64,000 nucleotides of DNA from Acanthosepion pharaonis. Lineage: Eukaryota; Mollusca; Cephalopoda; Sepiida; Sepiidae. The notes beneath the pieces are model-generated. The model saw nothing but the letters and a program-made list of their open reading frames with translations. It did no database searches and had not been told where the DNA came from. Numbering within the stretch: the stretch's first letter is position 1; the number at the start of each line of letters is the position of its first letter. A program made the translations under genes and the position numbers. Shown here piece after piece: positions 31,745-42,700 of this stretch. The stretch is taken from NCBI GenBank assembly GCA_903632075.3, contig CAHIKZ030003516.1, positions 62,001 through 126,000 on the forward strand, given 5' to 3'.

Positions 31745-32000
31745 ATATATGGCGACGAATGCTGGACAATCTGTTCACAAATGAAGAGACCTGAAGCAAA
31801 ATAAAAAAAATTAAAAGATGTAGTTCTACCTATGAATGCTGAAAATAACATTGACAGAAATGGGGAAGTTTTAAGAAAGATAGAAACAACAAAAAATAGC
31901 TGCTAACAATCAGAAGGAGAGAAATCAACTGGATATATGAGAAAAGGCAGCTTGGAGAATTTGACACTAGCAGGGCACATTGAATTAGGGGAGATACAGT
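31745..32000 (+). pseudogene. LINE-B remnant (C-terminal region)
   Basis: YGDECWTICSQMKRPEA followed, after stops, by GYMRKGSLENLTLAGHIE. These match the LINE-B tail seen at 33.4 kb: '...SECWTISSKMKTLEA...LLHIRKEGLENLILTGPIG'. Heavily mutated. Confidence 0.7.
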
Positions 32001-32024
32001 AAATAACTGTAGTATAACAGTTAT

Positions 32025-32190
32025 TTGGTACGCCGAGTTCGAGTTCACTTTTGCACAAATCTTCCTGACAAAGGCATGAATCCATTCCTTCTCCTCGCTA
32101 TGGGTTAAATAAAGTAGACTGGACTCTTTAGCCTTGGGTGGCAGCCAATCTAAGAGAAAGACAACTTTGAATCCAAAACTGACGAAAGTA
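32025..32190 (+). mobile_element. SINE fragment
   Basis: Box B-like gagttcgagttca, then aaggcatgaatccattcc, then gctatgggttaaataaagta, gccttgggtggcagccaat and agagaaagacaactttga. These are the central-domain blocks of the SINE at 26.2 kb. The head is largely lost. Confidence 0.72.
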
Positions 32191-33389
32191 TCAAGAATTC
32201 ACTCCACTATTGGTCCAAAGAAATTCATAGATGTTAAGAAAAGGAATTTGTGAAAAAAGCCACAATTGTCTACGCCCTGAAGAGATGTGACATTAAAAAT
32301 GGAGACATGTTTCTACCTTTCTATGTTCGTATACAGTACACTAAACGAGAATTTAAAACTGCAGTATTAAAAATTACATTGTGGTATAGTTGATAGTTGA
32401 TTTTGTTTGACGATTCTAACGATAATGAATTGGTTCTTTAAATGTCCTCATATTTGGGATTTGAAAACTAAATTCATTTTTGATATACGAAAATTTAGTG
32501 TTAAAAATCAGCAATACCCCATTCCTAAACAATGAAACCCGGCTTAAAAAAGAAAAAAAATATCATTATTTAGTAAATCGGGTCCAATGCAATTTCACTA
32601 ATTTAAAAAAACGTTAATTTATTTTGGGGGAGTAAAAACATATTGCTGTGGTTTTATATTTTAAACACATCTCCGACCGCTTGAAATTGTCACTTTAGAA
32701 GGGAACAAAATGATAGTTTTGGATCTTTTTTATTAATTTACCCCAAAATAAAAATAATTTATTCACACCAAGTTCTCCCAGAGCGAGACCCTTCCATTAC
32801 ACTCCGGTTGGGTTGACTTTTGCGATCGCCCCCAAATATGGGCGACACGAGTGCGCTGTTTCAAAGTGAGGTCAGCATTTCACGCTCACTTCGATAACGA
32901 AGCTAAAAAATAGATTTTTTTTCTTTTTAATTGTAAAAAATTCCTTGTAAGTACCTCGAATTACTATCATCCGCACTTACGAAATGTGAATAACTCCCTG
33001 ATTTTTGGTAATTTTTCATCCTGAGGGTTAGAGTTGTTGAGACAGGCTAAAAACAAATTTTGATTTAAAATTTATAATTTCTTAGGGTGGGGGATTAATA
33101 TTTGTGATAAATAACTTTACATTATTTGTGGTGAATTAACAGAAAAGATCCAAAGTTTCTTAGTCATAAAACTAAAGAATACCCTGCCAATTAAAGAACA
33201 AAATAAATAATTTTCCCTTCAAAGATTCTAGTCTGAAGTTTTGCCTCAGATTAAAATACGAGAAGATACCGTAAAGTTCTTGGCCTGACTATCTGTCCAA
33301 ATAGTATTTTGTAGTCAAGAAGAGATTCTTCGCCTGACCGAAAACTGTTCAATACCCCTTGGCCTTGTATACCCATTAAGTTTTCTACA
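32191..33389. other. DNA without recognised gene
   Basis: No domain-bearing frame. A less AT-rich patch at 32,770-32,890 shows no tRNA-like or splice-like structure that I can support. Confidence 0.5.
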
Positions 33390-33845
33390 GTGATTAAATT
33401 TCTGGACTCCTATAAGGCAGTGAATGTTGGACAATCTCCTCAAAGATGAAGACACTTGAAGCAACAGAAATGTGGTTCTACAGAAGGATGCTGAGGATAC
33501 CATAGACAATATGTGAGCAACGACCAACTTTTAGAGGATAGAAACAAAAAAAAGAAAACTTAAATTTAACATCAGAAAGAGAGTTGAAATTTCTACTGCA
33601 CATAAGGAAAGAGGGGTTAGAAAATCTGATACTCACAGGACCGATTGGTAAGAGGGACAGATGAAAACAATGCATAACCTACTTAGTGAGTTGAGTATAA
33701 ATGGATGGCCGAATAGGGTTGAAGCAGAAAAAACAGAAAGACAAAATTTATTAAGAGCTACAAAGGACAAGAAATTGTGGAGAGCCATGATAGCCTATGC
33801 CCTAAAAGGGGACACGACACAAAGATTAAATTTCAGTTTTTAGTT
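33390..33845 (+). pseudogene. LINE-B remnant: ORF2 C-terminus, best copy
   Basis: Reads WTISSKMKTLEATEMWFYRR, then MLRIP and a stop in place of the usual Trp, then ELKFLLHIRKEGLENLILTG and, after shifts, the frame to 33,843 with ERQNLLRATKDKKLWRAMIA. This is the characteristic C-terminal tail of a LINE ('LEATEMWFxRRMLRIPW...LxFLGHIxRKEGLENLxLTG...LWRAMIAHxLKG'). The copy is broken by stops at several places. The family recurs at 31.7, 36.0, 38.5, 56.7, 58.5, 61.2 and 62.8 kb. Confidence 0.9.
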
Positions 33846-35576
33846 ACAGGAAAAAAAACTGTTTTAAAAATTATTTAATTAAAATTTCCACCCTTCCCAG
33901 TGATTTACCATATCAAAAAAAATCTCGTTAAAAGGTTTACGTGGGACATAAAAAGGAGATAAATTAATAATGAATATTTGTTTAGAACACCATGTAAACG
34001 AAATGTCATTGCGAGCCAGGCAAGCAATTACGAAAAATAAAAATTACAAAAAGTAGCTTTTTTAGCAGGATCTACCAATTAGAAAAAATGCCGATATTGA
34101 ATAACCTTAATCAAGAGAGTCTGTCAGAAGAATGAAAAGAATTTAATCGCTCGTCGCAATAAGAAACTAACATTTCTTCATAAGTGATTGAACCAAGACC
34201 GTTGTCAAGCAGGTTTTGTGGGGCAGGGGTTGGTCCTACCTCTCACCAAGAAAATCATTTGCCCCTCACCCACGGTGAAAATGATGTGAACGAATTTGAG
34301 TGCGCAAAAAAAAAAAAAAAAACTCACGGTCCGGATTGACTTAAAAAAGTAAAAAAGCCCGTCACAACTCAATGGGCCTGTCTTGAACGAAAATAAATCT
34401 ATTATTGTTAAACTCGTTTTGGAATTAAAAGAGGGAGAAAACAATTTCACTTTATTGAACAAGTTACAAATGTAAGTGAAATACAAAGGGATACAAAAAA
34501 AAAGAAAGTAGGGTATTAAAAAGCGTGCGAAAATTCTTTGAATGCATCCGTGACGTCATACATTTCAGCACTGACCACAGTCATTGGCTTGTATATAAAA
34601 AAAAAACCAGGGTCTATGGGCCTAGGTAGAACGGGAAAAAATAAAACGGTATATTTGTTGCATGCCAAGTAGAGATGTCCAATTTAGCACGTTAAAAACA
34701 TATACCCCAATAATAAAAAAAAAATGGTCCGAAAATTGATAAAACAATTTTTTTTAACGTCTAAATGTTTACGTTATTGTTAGACTAAGAGAAAGTATTT
34801 TCTGAATATTTTTTCAGATTTTTAATCCTTCCTATCCTGTTAATTAAATTGATTCAAATATCTTGTTTTCTTAATGAAATTTACTGGAAAATCAAGCCGA
34901 TCGGCCATTTTTTCTGAACTTAAACAAAATTCAAAAATATCATTTGATAAGAGATTATATCTTTTTTAAATTTTAATTAAAAATTATTTTTAAAAAAGAA
35001 AAACAAACTCTCGTCCTTCTCATTGAGAATCGGTTATGAAGCGGCAGTTATTCAACAAAATAAGTTTGATTAAAGAAAGAACTGACAATGTCTCTCAGTT
35101 TAATGTTTCTTTAATATATTTTCCAATTTTTGAATAAGGTATTGTCAAATTTTCGCACCCTCCAAGCTTTACGTGCACACCTCCAGGTCCTGTTGTCCGC
35201 CGATTGTGAATAGGTTTGTTCCCTACACCGGCTGTTGCAAGCAATGCAGTTGAGTACATACTGACTGCTAGCAAAACATAGTTACGGCACCAGTCATGTA
35301 ATTATCAATATTGTTGTAAAAATACATACAATAAATAATACTGTGCTCCAATCTTCAAATGGTGATGTCTTCAAAAGCCTGTTGATTGGGAACGCGTTGA
35401 ACACCAGCCATAATACTTGGTTTGAAATGTAAAGTACGTGAAGTTATGAATGCAAGAGAAGCTAAGCAGGGTAAAAAAGGATAGCCAACGGTCCAACAGA
35501 AAAAAAATTGGGGGTGCGAAAATGTAATCGCAGCGAATTTTGTGCTCGAAATTATGAATCAATCTTTGTTATTGTT
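33846..35576. other. AT-rich DNA without recognised gene
   Basis: A run of 17 A at 34,306-34,322. The patch at 35,150-35,280 is more GC-rich, but no coding signal is recognised. Confidence 0.5.
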
Positions 35577-35673
35577 TTGAAAATGACCGGTCATTTTCAA
35601 GAACCAACGTTGTGTCTGTGTGATAGACAAAATTCCTTTCTCTACCACACATACACCACATTGGTTCTTGAAA
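35577..35673. repeat. 24-bp palindrome fused to a long hairpin
   Basis: 35,577-35,600 is a perfect palindrome (ttgaaaatgacc and its reverse complement). It overlaps the left arm of a near-perfect hairpin whose arms (35,597-35,632 and 35,638-35,673) share tcaagaaccaa, tgtgt and gtgtg blocks and end in gttcttga. Poly(A) follows at 35,673. No coding role is seen. Confidence 0.85.
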
Positions 35674-35959
35674 AAAAAAAAAAAAAATGAATGAGGTGGT
35701 CGAAAGTACTTTAACAAAATATAAACTTCGGATAGTTTCCACAACTTCGAGCAAAACGCTCAAATTAGAAAAAATATAATAAAAAAATCAACAGACTTTG
35801 TCAGTTATTTTTTTTAATCAATCAAAAAACTTGTTTTGATATGTTGTTAATGTTGGGTCAGTCGAAAGAACAGCGATTAATAAAATCATTAAGAATCCAA
35901 CAAGTGGTAAAAAGTAAGTGCTAATAATTAAAATTTAATTAGTACTTTAAATTAATTAA
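35674..35959. other. AT-rich DNA
   Basis: No gene or repeat recognised. Confidence 0.5.
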
Positions 35960-36370
35960 TTTCCTCGCATAGGAAAAAGTAAAAACGCTGGAAGCGTCAG
36001 AAACGTGGTTCCACATATGAACGCTGAGTCTCACATGGACGGAATATGAGAGCAACGAATAAAAGAGGTACTGGAGGGCATTTATAAAATCAGAGAGAGA
36101 CAGTTGAAATTTCGGAGGGGGCCACGCACATTGTGAGGAAAGAAGGTTTGGAAAATTTAACACACATATAGGAAAACAACAAGTGAGTAACCTTAACCTA
36201 CCTAATGTTTAGTTTTTACGTGAATATAGCAGAACGGGGACAAAGAGGAATTGGTAAAAAAAAAAAAAAAAAGTTAAGTATTGCTTCGATATCTACATCT
36301 GGAAACAGTGGGGTGGGGAGTCATGATCGGCCATGTCAATAATCGAGTGGACAAATCTCAAAGCACATGA
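35960..36370 (+). pseudogene. LINE-B remnant (C-terminal region)
   Basis: KVKTLEASETWFH, then stops and shifts, then a decayed 'RKEGLENL' block (aggaaagaaggtttggaaaa, 36,137) and, near 36,320, GVMIGHVNNR matching the terminal 'WRAMIAHVLKG'. An old copy interrupted by poly(A). Confidence 0.72.
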
Positions 36371-36550
36371 AAGAAAGTCACTTATTAAAAACAGCAAATG
36401 AATTAAAAAAAAAAAAAATAAATGTTTAAATGAGCGTTTCTTTCGAGTGGTGGAAAAAGTTACCGTAAGAAGAAGAAAGAAATTCAACAATAATACTGAA
36501 TGACACGAATGAGTAAAAAAATAAACAGACCCAAACTCCAAAGCATAATG

Positions 36551-36552
36551 TA

Positions 36553-36585
<33 letters not shown>
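36551..36585. repeat. (TG)n microsatellite
   Basis: About 17 TG repeats, preceded by tgtatg units. Confidence 0.95.
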
Positions 36586-36590
<5 letters not shown>

Positions 36591-38439
36591 GCTAGCAGAA
36601 CGTAGAAAATAGTGTGCAATTTCTCGTTAAAAGTCGAGCGAAACTACATGTGTTTTGGATTTAGAACAAAAATATAGATATTTAAAAAAACATTAAACAA
36701 TATAAACTAAAATCTCATCAACATGAATTAAAATGTCGAAAGTACAAAATAAAAATAAGCAATTAATTAATCAATGTTTTTTTTTTTTACATTTAGTGCG
36801 AATAGCAAAAAAAAAGTCCTATAAAAGATTCGTCACATTACGGAAAGTTTTAAAAACTTTTTTAAAAGTTCAAAACTTTTAAATTAAATTTCATCTGGAT
36901 TACATTTTAAAAATGAATTATGTTTGAATAAATATATTGAAAAATTAACTTTCTTTAGCAGCTTATTTTGTATTAACAAGGATTTTCTGTCATCCTCGTA
37001 AAGTTTAAAAAATATCCTGTTGATGTTTTGGAGTTTGGTTGAGGAACCGATTTTAGCATAGCGAGGCCTGCCCCCCCTTCTCAGTGGTTTTCACGTTAAA
37101 AAAATGCTAAGTTTAAAAACTAAAGACGTTGTTATGTGTTTTTTTATTTACATCTCAAAGATTATGATTTAATTTATATATGACTTTATTAAGAATACAT
37201 TTGTAATTCGCGAAAATTCAAATACTTATCTTAAAAGAAGTTTAGAAAAAAAAAAAAAAACTCACTTTGTTCATCAGTTTCCATTTTTCTCACTTTATCC
37301 CTTGGAAGCAAACTTTTTTTTTTCTTTATCCACGTACGAGAAAAGAAGCAGTTTGTTGGTAAACAATTTTTCCCCTTTATTTTATTTTATTATATACTTT
37401 TTTTTTTTTTTTGGCAAGTTTAGCAGTAAACTTTTACATTTTGTTTTGTTTCTAAATAAGGATTTTTGAGGAAATTTTAAAAATAGGAAATAAAAGTACT
37501 TCTGTCGTCAGTCAATCATTTCTACAACATTTCTTTTTCTTTCTAGTTTTTTTGTTGGTGTGTGTGTGTGTGTGGGGGGATTTGCTTCTTAACTTGCCAA
37601 TCAGAAAATGGGCAATTAATAACTTTTTTTTTTTAAAGAAAAAAATATCACTCAATTGCTGGCGAATTTAATCAGGAGTAGCAATATACTTCAAACTTTT
37701 TTTTTTTTGTAGTAGTAAGTTGTCGTAGCAACGAAAAAAAAAGTTCCTATTTTTTTACAATTAATTATTATTTCTAAAAATTACAGTATAGAAAAAAAAA
37801 TAGGGTCTTTTAACTTTTTTTTCATCCGTCTTTCCTCAGGTAGGAGAGTCCAGTAAAAATGTTTCAAGTCCTTCAACTGTTACGAGCCAAACTAAAAAAA
37901 AAAAATAATACAATGTGTAATTTTTCAAATTAATGATTATCATCCACTTCTCATTATTGTCTATAAAAACTTATTAATTAGGTTTTTAGCCTACTTTCTG
38001 TAGTGTAGTAAAAAGAATGTGGGGCAAATGCTAATTTATTTTAAGTGGGAAAAAATATGGTTTTGTCATTACGGAGAGAAACACAATGTGGGTAGGTAAA
38101 AAAAAAATGAACTTATAAACAACAACACTCGAACGTGGCTCAGTAGTAGAGTAGTGGTCTGAGACAACTTGAAAAGTTTGTAAACAATTCTTTTCCGCTA
38201 GAAAAGTAATCAGCGACATTTATTTTTAACTCTGACACTTGTTGAAGAAGTTTTTTTTCTTTTTTTTAATGTTTTATTTGAAACATTCACTTTTTATGGA
38301 TATAATGAATTTCATTAAACGAAACATTGATTAATTTGGATCCGATCGGCTGGGGGAGCTAAGTTGAAAGAAATAAAAAATCTCATCAATGCAACATTTG
38401 TCCTTTCAAGTAGTTTAAATGTTTCCTTAAACTTACTTT
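36586..38439. other. A/T-rich DNA without recognised gene
   Basis: Homopolymer-rich. A short (TG)n at 37,557-37,574. A tRNA-like box A fragment (cgtggctcagtagtagagta, 38,133-38,152) has no matching box B. Confidence 0.5.
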
Positions 38440-38610
38440 TACAAGTTGGAGTAATGCGCATGCGCAGTAGGACAAAATGTTATCGAGTAATTCTTTTATG
38501 CTGTGAGCGATCATGGCTGTCCACAGCTTTCTATGCTTTGTAACTCTTAGCAGTGTCTACCATTTTTTGCTAATGCCAACCGTTCCGCTAAGTAAGTAGG
38601 TTACTTACTG
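38440..38610 (-). pseudogene. LINE-B remnant (extreme C-terminus)
   Basis: On the minus strand, LLRVTKHRKLWTAMIAHSIK matches the LINE-B end block 'LLRATKDKKLWRAMIA'. The palindromic tgcgcatgcgca at 38,456-38,467 lies just downstream of it and resembles an NRF-1 site, but the context is transposon, not a promoter. Confidence 0.75.
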
Positions 38611-38732
38611 TTTTCTCTTTTTCTTTTGTCTTCACTATGTCCTGTGAGTATCCATTTCTCCAAGCCCCCTTTCCTCATTAAGTGTTCCAGATTATTTTTA
38701 TAGTCTAACCAAGCAAGCATAAGCATTTAAAT

Positions 38733-39020
38733 CAGTGGCTTTATTTTTACTCATGGACCACTTTTACTCTTTATTTATTTACTTTTGGTGGACCCCCATA
38801 AACATTCAATGAAAAGAAAGCTTATCTTATTTTTTACTAATAAATAAGTTTAGGAATTGTATTATAGAAATAGTAAATGTATATGCTTTATTTTGAAGTA
38901 AAAATAATTTAATGAAAATAAACTTGTATTTAACAACTAAATTCTATGGACTACACTAATAAAATAAGTAGTTTTTTGTATGGACCCAGTAATATTATGG
39001 ACCCCAGTTAAGAACCATTG
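38733..39020. mobile_element. hAT-type MITE with perfect 8-bp target duplication
   Basis: A 288-bp element beginning CAGTGGCTTTATTT and ending GTTAAGAACCATTG. It is flanked on both sides by ATTTAAAT (38,725-38,732 and 39,021-39,028). CAGTGG...-type ends and 8-bp duplications are hallmarks of hAT elements. The interior is AT-rich without transposase. Confidence 0.9.
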
Positions 39021-39315
39021 ATTTAAATAAAAACAGATTAATTTTACTTACTCGTTTATAAAAAAAAACAAAAAACTTATAGTTGTAATAATCTTAAATG
39101 CTAATAAACTAAATCAGTAAATCCATTTTTTGAATTTTATAAACATTATATAATAAAAATAAAATGTTGAAATTGCATAAGGATTAATTTAAAAAAATTA
39201 GAATATAAGAAATAAATAAAAAATAGAAAAATTTGAGAAAAAATAATAAAAATGCCCTAACATAAGAAACTTACTAACAAGGTTTCTTTAAAAAATAGCT
39301 AAAAAGAACCCAGAG

Positions 39316-39317
<2 letters not shown>

Positions 39318-39356
<39 letters not shown>
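39318..39356. repeat. (TA)n microsatellite
   Basis: About 19 TA repeats. Confidence 0.95.
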
Positions 39357-39360
<4 letters not shown>

Positions 39361-39447
39361 AAAAGGCTTAAACACTAATATTCCATGGTCATAATTTATT
39401 CCATTGGAATCGTAAATACAATCCAATTCATCAGACCTACAAATTAC

Positions 39448-39450
<3 letters not shown>
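39357..39450 (-). repeat. Short repeat with CTGATGA-hairpin motif between TA tracts
   Basis: On the minus strand: CTGATGA, then ATTGGATtg ... ATTCCAAT, a 6-bp stem, then GGAATAAATTATG. The layout parallels foldback F4 (CTGATGA, hairpin, GAAATAAAAATTAT) but the GAAA is altered. Confidence 0.55.

Positions 39451-39489
<39 letters not shown>
39451..39489. repeat. (TA)n microsatellite
   Basis: About 19 TA repeats adjoining the hammerhead-like foldback. Confidence 0.95.
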
Positions 39490-39493
<4 letters not shown>

Positions 39494-39567
39494 TACACCT
39501 AAACTTTCCCTGACGATCCGTTTAGATGAAACCTAGGTAGGTTTGTCTGGCTCACTAGGTGTATCTA
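39490..39567 (+). ncRNA. Hammerhead-like foldback
   Basis: tagatacaccta (39,490-39,501) pairs perfectly with taggtgtatcta (39,556-39,567). Inside are CTGACGA (39,510-39,516), a weak stem II, GAAAC (39,528-39,532) and a possible stem III ACCT/AGGT followed by a GTT triplet. A long stem I with an internal loop is normal for natural hammerheads, but stem II is poor. In the paralogous copy at 55.34 kb the 3' half of this segment is inverted. Confidence 0.5.
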
Positions 39568-39820
39568 GGTCTGCTCTACGGTTGTATTGAGCTCTTTTGT
39601 TAGTTAGTTGTTACTTGTATCGGGGTTTTTTCTTTGGGCTTCAGACCTGCATCTGTGCGATTTTTTTGTCGGCAGAAGTCCATGTTTGTAGCTCTTTCTT
39701 TTTTTAAAACCTTTTTTTCCCTCGAGATTGATTTGATTAGCAAATCAAAAATTCGAGGGTTTTTCGAAACGAGTCTAGTTATCTATATTTATATGTATAT
39801 ATATATATATATATATATTT
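39568..39820 (+). repeat. Interspersed repeat R5, copy 1
   Basis: About 215 bp highly similar to 55,380-55,600: ttgtattgagctcttttgtt, cttcagacctgcatctgtgc, gtcggcagaagtccatgttt, then a hairpin ccctcgagattgattt / aaatcaaaaattcgaggg, then gagtctagttatctatattt and (TA)n. Confidence 0.88.
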
Positions 39821-39829
39821 ATGTGCAAA

Positions 39830-39930
39830 AATTTCAGATAGAGTATATCTGTAAAATGACAATCATTTACCTTGATAAAATCCCTCAGAGGATGAAACAT
39901 GTCAGCTAAGATAAGTTTTCCTTTTGTCTT
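39830..39930 (+). repeat. Single arm of foldback F3
   Basis: cagatagagtatatctgtaa, ccttgataaaatccctcaga and ggatgaaacatgtcagctaa match the F3 arm at 19.76-19.87 kb. The second arm is missing. Confidence 0.65.
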
Positions 39931-39945
39931 TATTCATATATATAG

Positions 39946-40075
39946 CTGGCCACTTATATTTGAGGATTCCTGTCTACTAGGGTGGCTAGCGAATCCATAT
40001 TGCAGATGTTTGCTCAGGTGCATTTGTGTTTATTCAACACCCACAGAGCACACCTGTGGTTTATACGGCAATATA
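39946..40075 (+). repeat. Interspersed repeat R1, copy 4 (truncated)
   Basis: Begins after a short TA run with ggccacttatatttgaggat. It contains caacacccacagagca and cacctgtggtttata, then passes directly into LINE-A sequence at about 40,076. Confidence 0.8.
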
Positions 40076-40410
40076 AATATTTTCATGGTAACTGTTCTGA
40101 TGAACTTTCCTCATTGGTACCTAAACTTTACAAATTTAAGCACAGTACTAGATTGGCAGCTAGGTCTCATCATTTTACAGTTGAAATTGCTACATGTAAC
40201 CATAAGTTCTGTGCTAAGAATTCTTTTTCTCGATTCTGGCTTCTTGCCTTCCATTTAACTTTGATCTCCAAAAATTTAAATGCAATGTCAATTGTTATCT
40301 TCTGTATTCATAATTTCTGATTTTGTTGTTCTCTTTCATTAAGAATGTCTTTTTCTCATATTCTCCCAAACTCAGTAAACCCCTTGCATCTTAGTAACAA
40401 TATTGTCTTG
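40076..40410 (+). pseudogene. LINE-A remnant: ORF2 C-terminus and 3' UTR
   Basis: YKYFHGNCSDELSSLVPKLY, then FKHSTRLAARSHHFTVEIAT, then CNHKFCAKNSFSRFWLLAFH. These are the C-terminal blocks of a jockey/CR1-like ORF2 ('YRYFHGxCSxELxxLVPxxxxFxxSTRxxxxxHxFTVxxxxCxxxxxxNSFFxRTSxLWNSLP'). A deletion removes part of the SRTSxLWNSLPSS block. Continues into a 3' UTR like that at 1.7-1.83 kb. Confidence 0.85.
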
Positions 40411-40569
40411 CTTAGAGTGCGTGGATGTCATGAAATGATTAAAAAACATCTCTACACACATAACTTCATTCAACCCGTTTGTAATATTTCTATTTAGTTT
40501 GCTAAGGCAATAAAAAAAATATTATTGTTGATTGCACATAATTGTTTACGTTTTCTTTCTTATACTCAT
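40411..40569. other. Unclassified DNA
   Basis: AT-rich spacer before the minisatellite. Confidence 0.5.
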
Positions 40570-41250
40570 TTGAAAATGAGGAAGAAAGGGATTGTCAGTG
40601 GTCAGAAAGCAATGCCAGCATTACTGATAGAATAGGGATATTATATGTATAATGAAAATGCATTGCTAATGATTTTACTATAGGAATGCATTTAAAATGA
40701 GAAAGAAAGGATTGTCAGTGGCCAGGAATGAATGCAAGCATTACTGATAGAATAGGGCTATTATATGTATAATGGAAATGCATTGCTAATGATTTTACTA
40801 TAGGAATGCATTTAAAATGAGGAAGAAAGGGATTGTCAGTGGTCAGGAATGAATGCAAGCATTACTGATAGAATAGGGCTATTATATGTACAATGTAAAT
40901 GCATTGCTAATGATTTTACTATAGGAATGCATTGAAAATGTGGAAGAAAGAGATTGTCAGTGGTCAGGAAGCAATGCCAGCATTACTGATAGAATATGGA
41001 TATTATATGTATAATGGAAATGCATTGCTAATGATTTTACTATAAGAATGCATTGAAAATCAGGAAGAAAGGGATTTTTAGGGGTCAGGAATGAATGCAA
41101 GCATTACTGATAGAATAGGGCTATTATATGTATAATGGAAATACATTGCTAATGACTGTACTATTGAATTGACCAATAAATCAAGAGGAAAGGGATTGTC
41201 AGTGCTTGTAAAGGAAAGTAGGCAATACAGACAGAATAGGGCTATTATCT
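40570..41250 (+). repeat. Minisatellite, 120/121-bp unit, about 5.5 copies
   Basis: The marker ggattgtcagtgg recurs at about 40,590, 40,710, 40,831, 40,952, 41,073 (altered) and 41,194. The unit includes gaatgcaagcattactgata, gaatagggctattatatgta and ctaatgattttactatagga. Two variants alternate (gaagcaatgccagc and gaatgaatgcaagc). The last copy is the most diverged, as expected at an array edge. Confidence 0.95.
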
Positions 41251-41359
41251 GTACAATTATATATATATTATAAGTATATAAGTTTATATGTATTATAAGT
41301 AATAGTTTTGTTATAAGGATAAAGAAAATTTCGATTTATTGACGTCTCTTTGTTGTCCT

Positions 41360-41625
41360 TTAAGGATGTGGTTTTGAGTGCAGGAGTGTTTACATGAAAG
41401 GAGAAGACTGTTCTCATTCCACTGCCCATGTGTAGGGATATCTCATCTTGTTCTTATTTTTAGTACTGCTTCCTTATTGCTCAACCCCGAGTTCAGTTCA
41501 GTACTTCCATATTGATAAGGCCAAAACATTGTGATAAAAAACAATAAAGATGACAACAATAGTCTGAATGTAAATGGTTTAAATAAATGATAACTGCTCA
41601 TCCCAGACATTCATCCAGAAAAAAG
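41360..41625 (+). repeat. Foldback family F1, diverged arm and flank
   Basis: gactgttctcattccactgc, cttccatattgataaggcca, aaacattgtgataaaaaaca, gatgacaacaatagtctgaa and tgtaaatggtttaaat follow the F1 arm in the plus sense. The ctgaagaaggcc block is mutated to ttgataaggcc. Confidence 0.65.
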
Positions 41626-42065
41626 ATAATGTATGTTCAGTTTCATATATTTGGGTTTTATTAAAATAATAAAAATAATTTTTAAACAATAAAAATCACC
41701 GAGGGAGTACAGAGTAAGTATCATGTCAGGAGACAACCCTCCTTTTGTAACACTATTTTATTGTGGGTATATATGTTGCCAAATTTTCAGTGGTGTGAAT
41801 ATTGTGAAAACAAAATAGTGAAACAAAATGGAACTAAAAATGCTAAAAGCATTATCAGCAATTAAATTTGGACAACGAACGCATAATAAATGCTGAAACA
41901 AGTATGAACTTCCATAAAAATCAATAAAAGCTATTAACACAATAACTTCATAAGAAAGCTTAAATGACTCGTATCTTTTTGCATTAACATTTGAAAAACG
42001 GAAGAGAAAATCCATAATTACATGCTACTGCATGAATTTTACAGTATCTTAAATATTTGTTGCTT
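41626..42065. other. Unclassified DNA
   Basis: No gene recognised. Confidence 0.5.
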
Positions 42066-42190
42066 AATCTAAGTATATATAAAATTTTGTAACTTCTGTT
42101 AGTCCATCCTTCACGCCTTCTAAAATAAGTATACATTGACTGATCAAAACTAAATTTTGAGGAGAAGTGCAAGGTGAAAAAGAATGAAAA
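42066..42190 (+). mobile_element. Helitron 5'-end fragment
   Basis: Begins tctaagtatatataaaattt and continues gtaacttctgttagtcc, then gatcaaaactaaattttgag. Helitron 5' ends in many animals start TCTA...TATAAAA. It matches the fragment at 42,550. Confidence 0.55.
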
Positions 42191-42264
42191 GACTTTAATG
42201 ACATGAAAGGACACTAAAAAAAATATTTACAAAGATAGATTACGATTGGCATTGCATTTAATTT

Positions 42265-42355
42265 TTTGAAGATTGTAGAAGGAAAGGAAGCAAGAAACTA
42301 GAAGAGAGTTCCACAGGCGAGAAGTGTGAGAAAAGAAACTTAGAATAGAACTTAT
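42265..42355 (-). pseudogene. LINE-A fragment
   Basis: On the minus strand, ttctcacacttctcgcctgt then ggaactctcttctagtttct match the 'NSFFSHTSxLWNSLLASxF' region of LINE-A at 23.8 and 43.9 kb. Confidence 0.6.
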
Positions 42356-42371
42356 GGCTACATCTATTTAG

Positions 42372-42522
42372 AGAGTAGTACCTACTGTAGAAGAAGAAGA
42401 GAGTACCTACTGCAAAAGAAGGAGAGAGTACCTACTGTAAAAGAAGGAGAGAGTACTTACTGTAGAAGAAGGAAACAGTACTCACCATAGAAAAGGAGAG
42501 AGTACCTACTGTAGAAGGAGAG
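42372..42522 (+). repeat. Minisatellite, about 27-bp unit, about 6 copies
   Basis: Repeated gagagtacctactgtagaag with a-rich linkers, slightly variable in length. Confidence 0.9.
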
Positions 42523-42549
42523 CTCATTATATACTGCAATGAAAATATC

Positions 42550-42700
42550 TATATATAAAATTCTGTGACTTCCATTAGTCTGTCTGTCCGTCCGTCACCC
42601 TTCTAACACAATCACAAATTGACCGATCAAAACCAAACTTTGAGGAGAACTACAAACAGGTAAGGGGGTACAAAATATAGTTGGTTCTACTGGTTCTATA
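42550..42700 (+). mobile_element. Helitron 5'-end fragment
   Basis: A|TCTATATATAAAATTCTGTG, then cttccattagtctgtctgtc, then accgatcaaaaccaaacttt and gaggagaactacaa. The start resembles Helitron 5' termini. No 3' hairpin is found nearby. Confidence 0.6.

Noticed and set aside
36293..36619. His/Thr-rich frame on the minus strand
   Set aside because: It is the translation of the (TG)n microsatellite and neighbouring T-rich DNA.
38456..38467. NRF-1-like site tgcgcatgcgca suggesting a host promoter
   Set aside because: It lies just past a decayed LINE-B C-terminus on the minus strand. No CpG island or downstream exon accompanies it.
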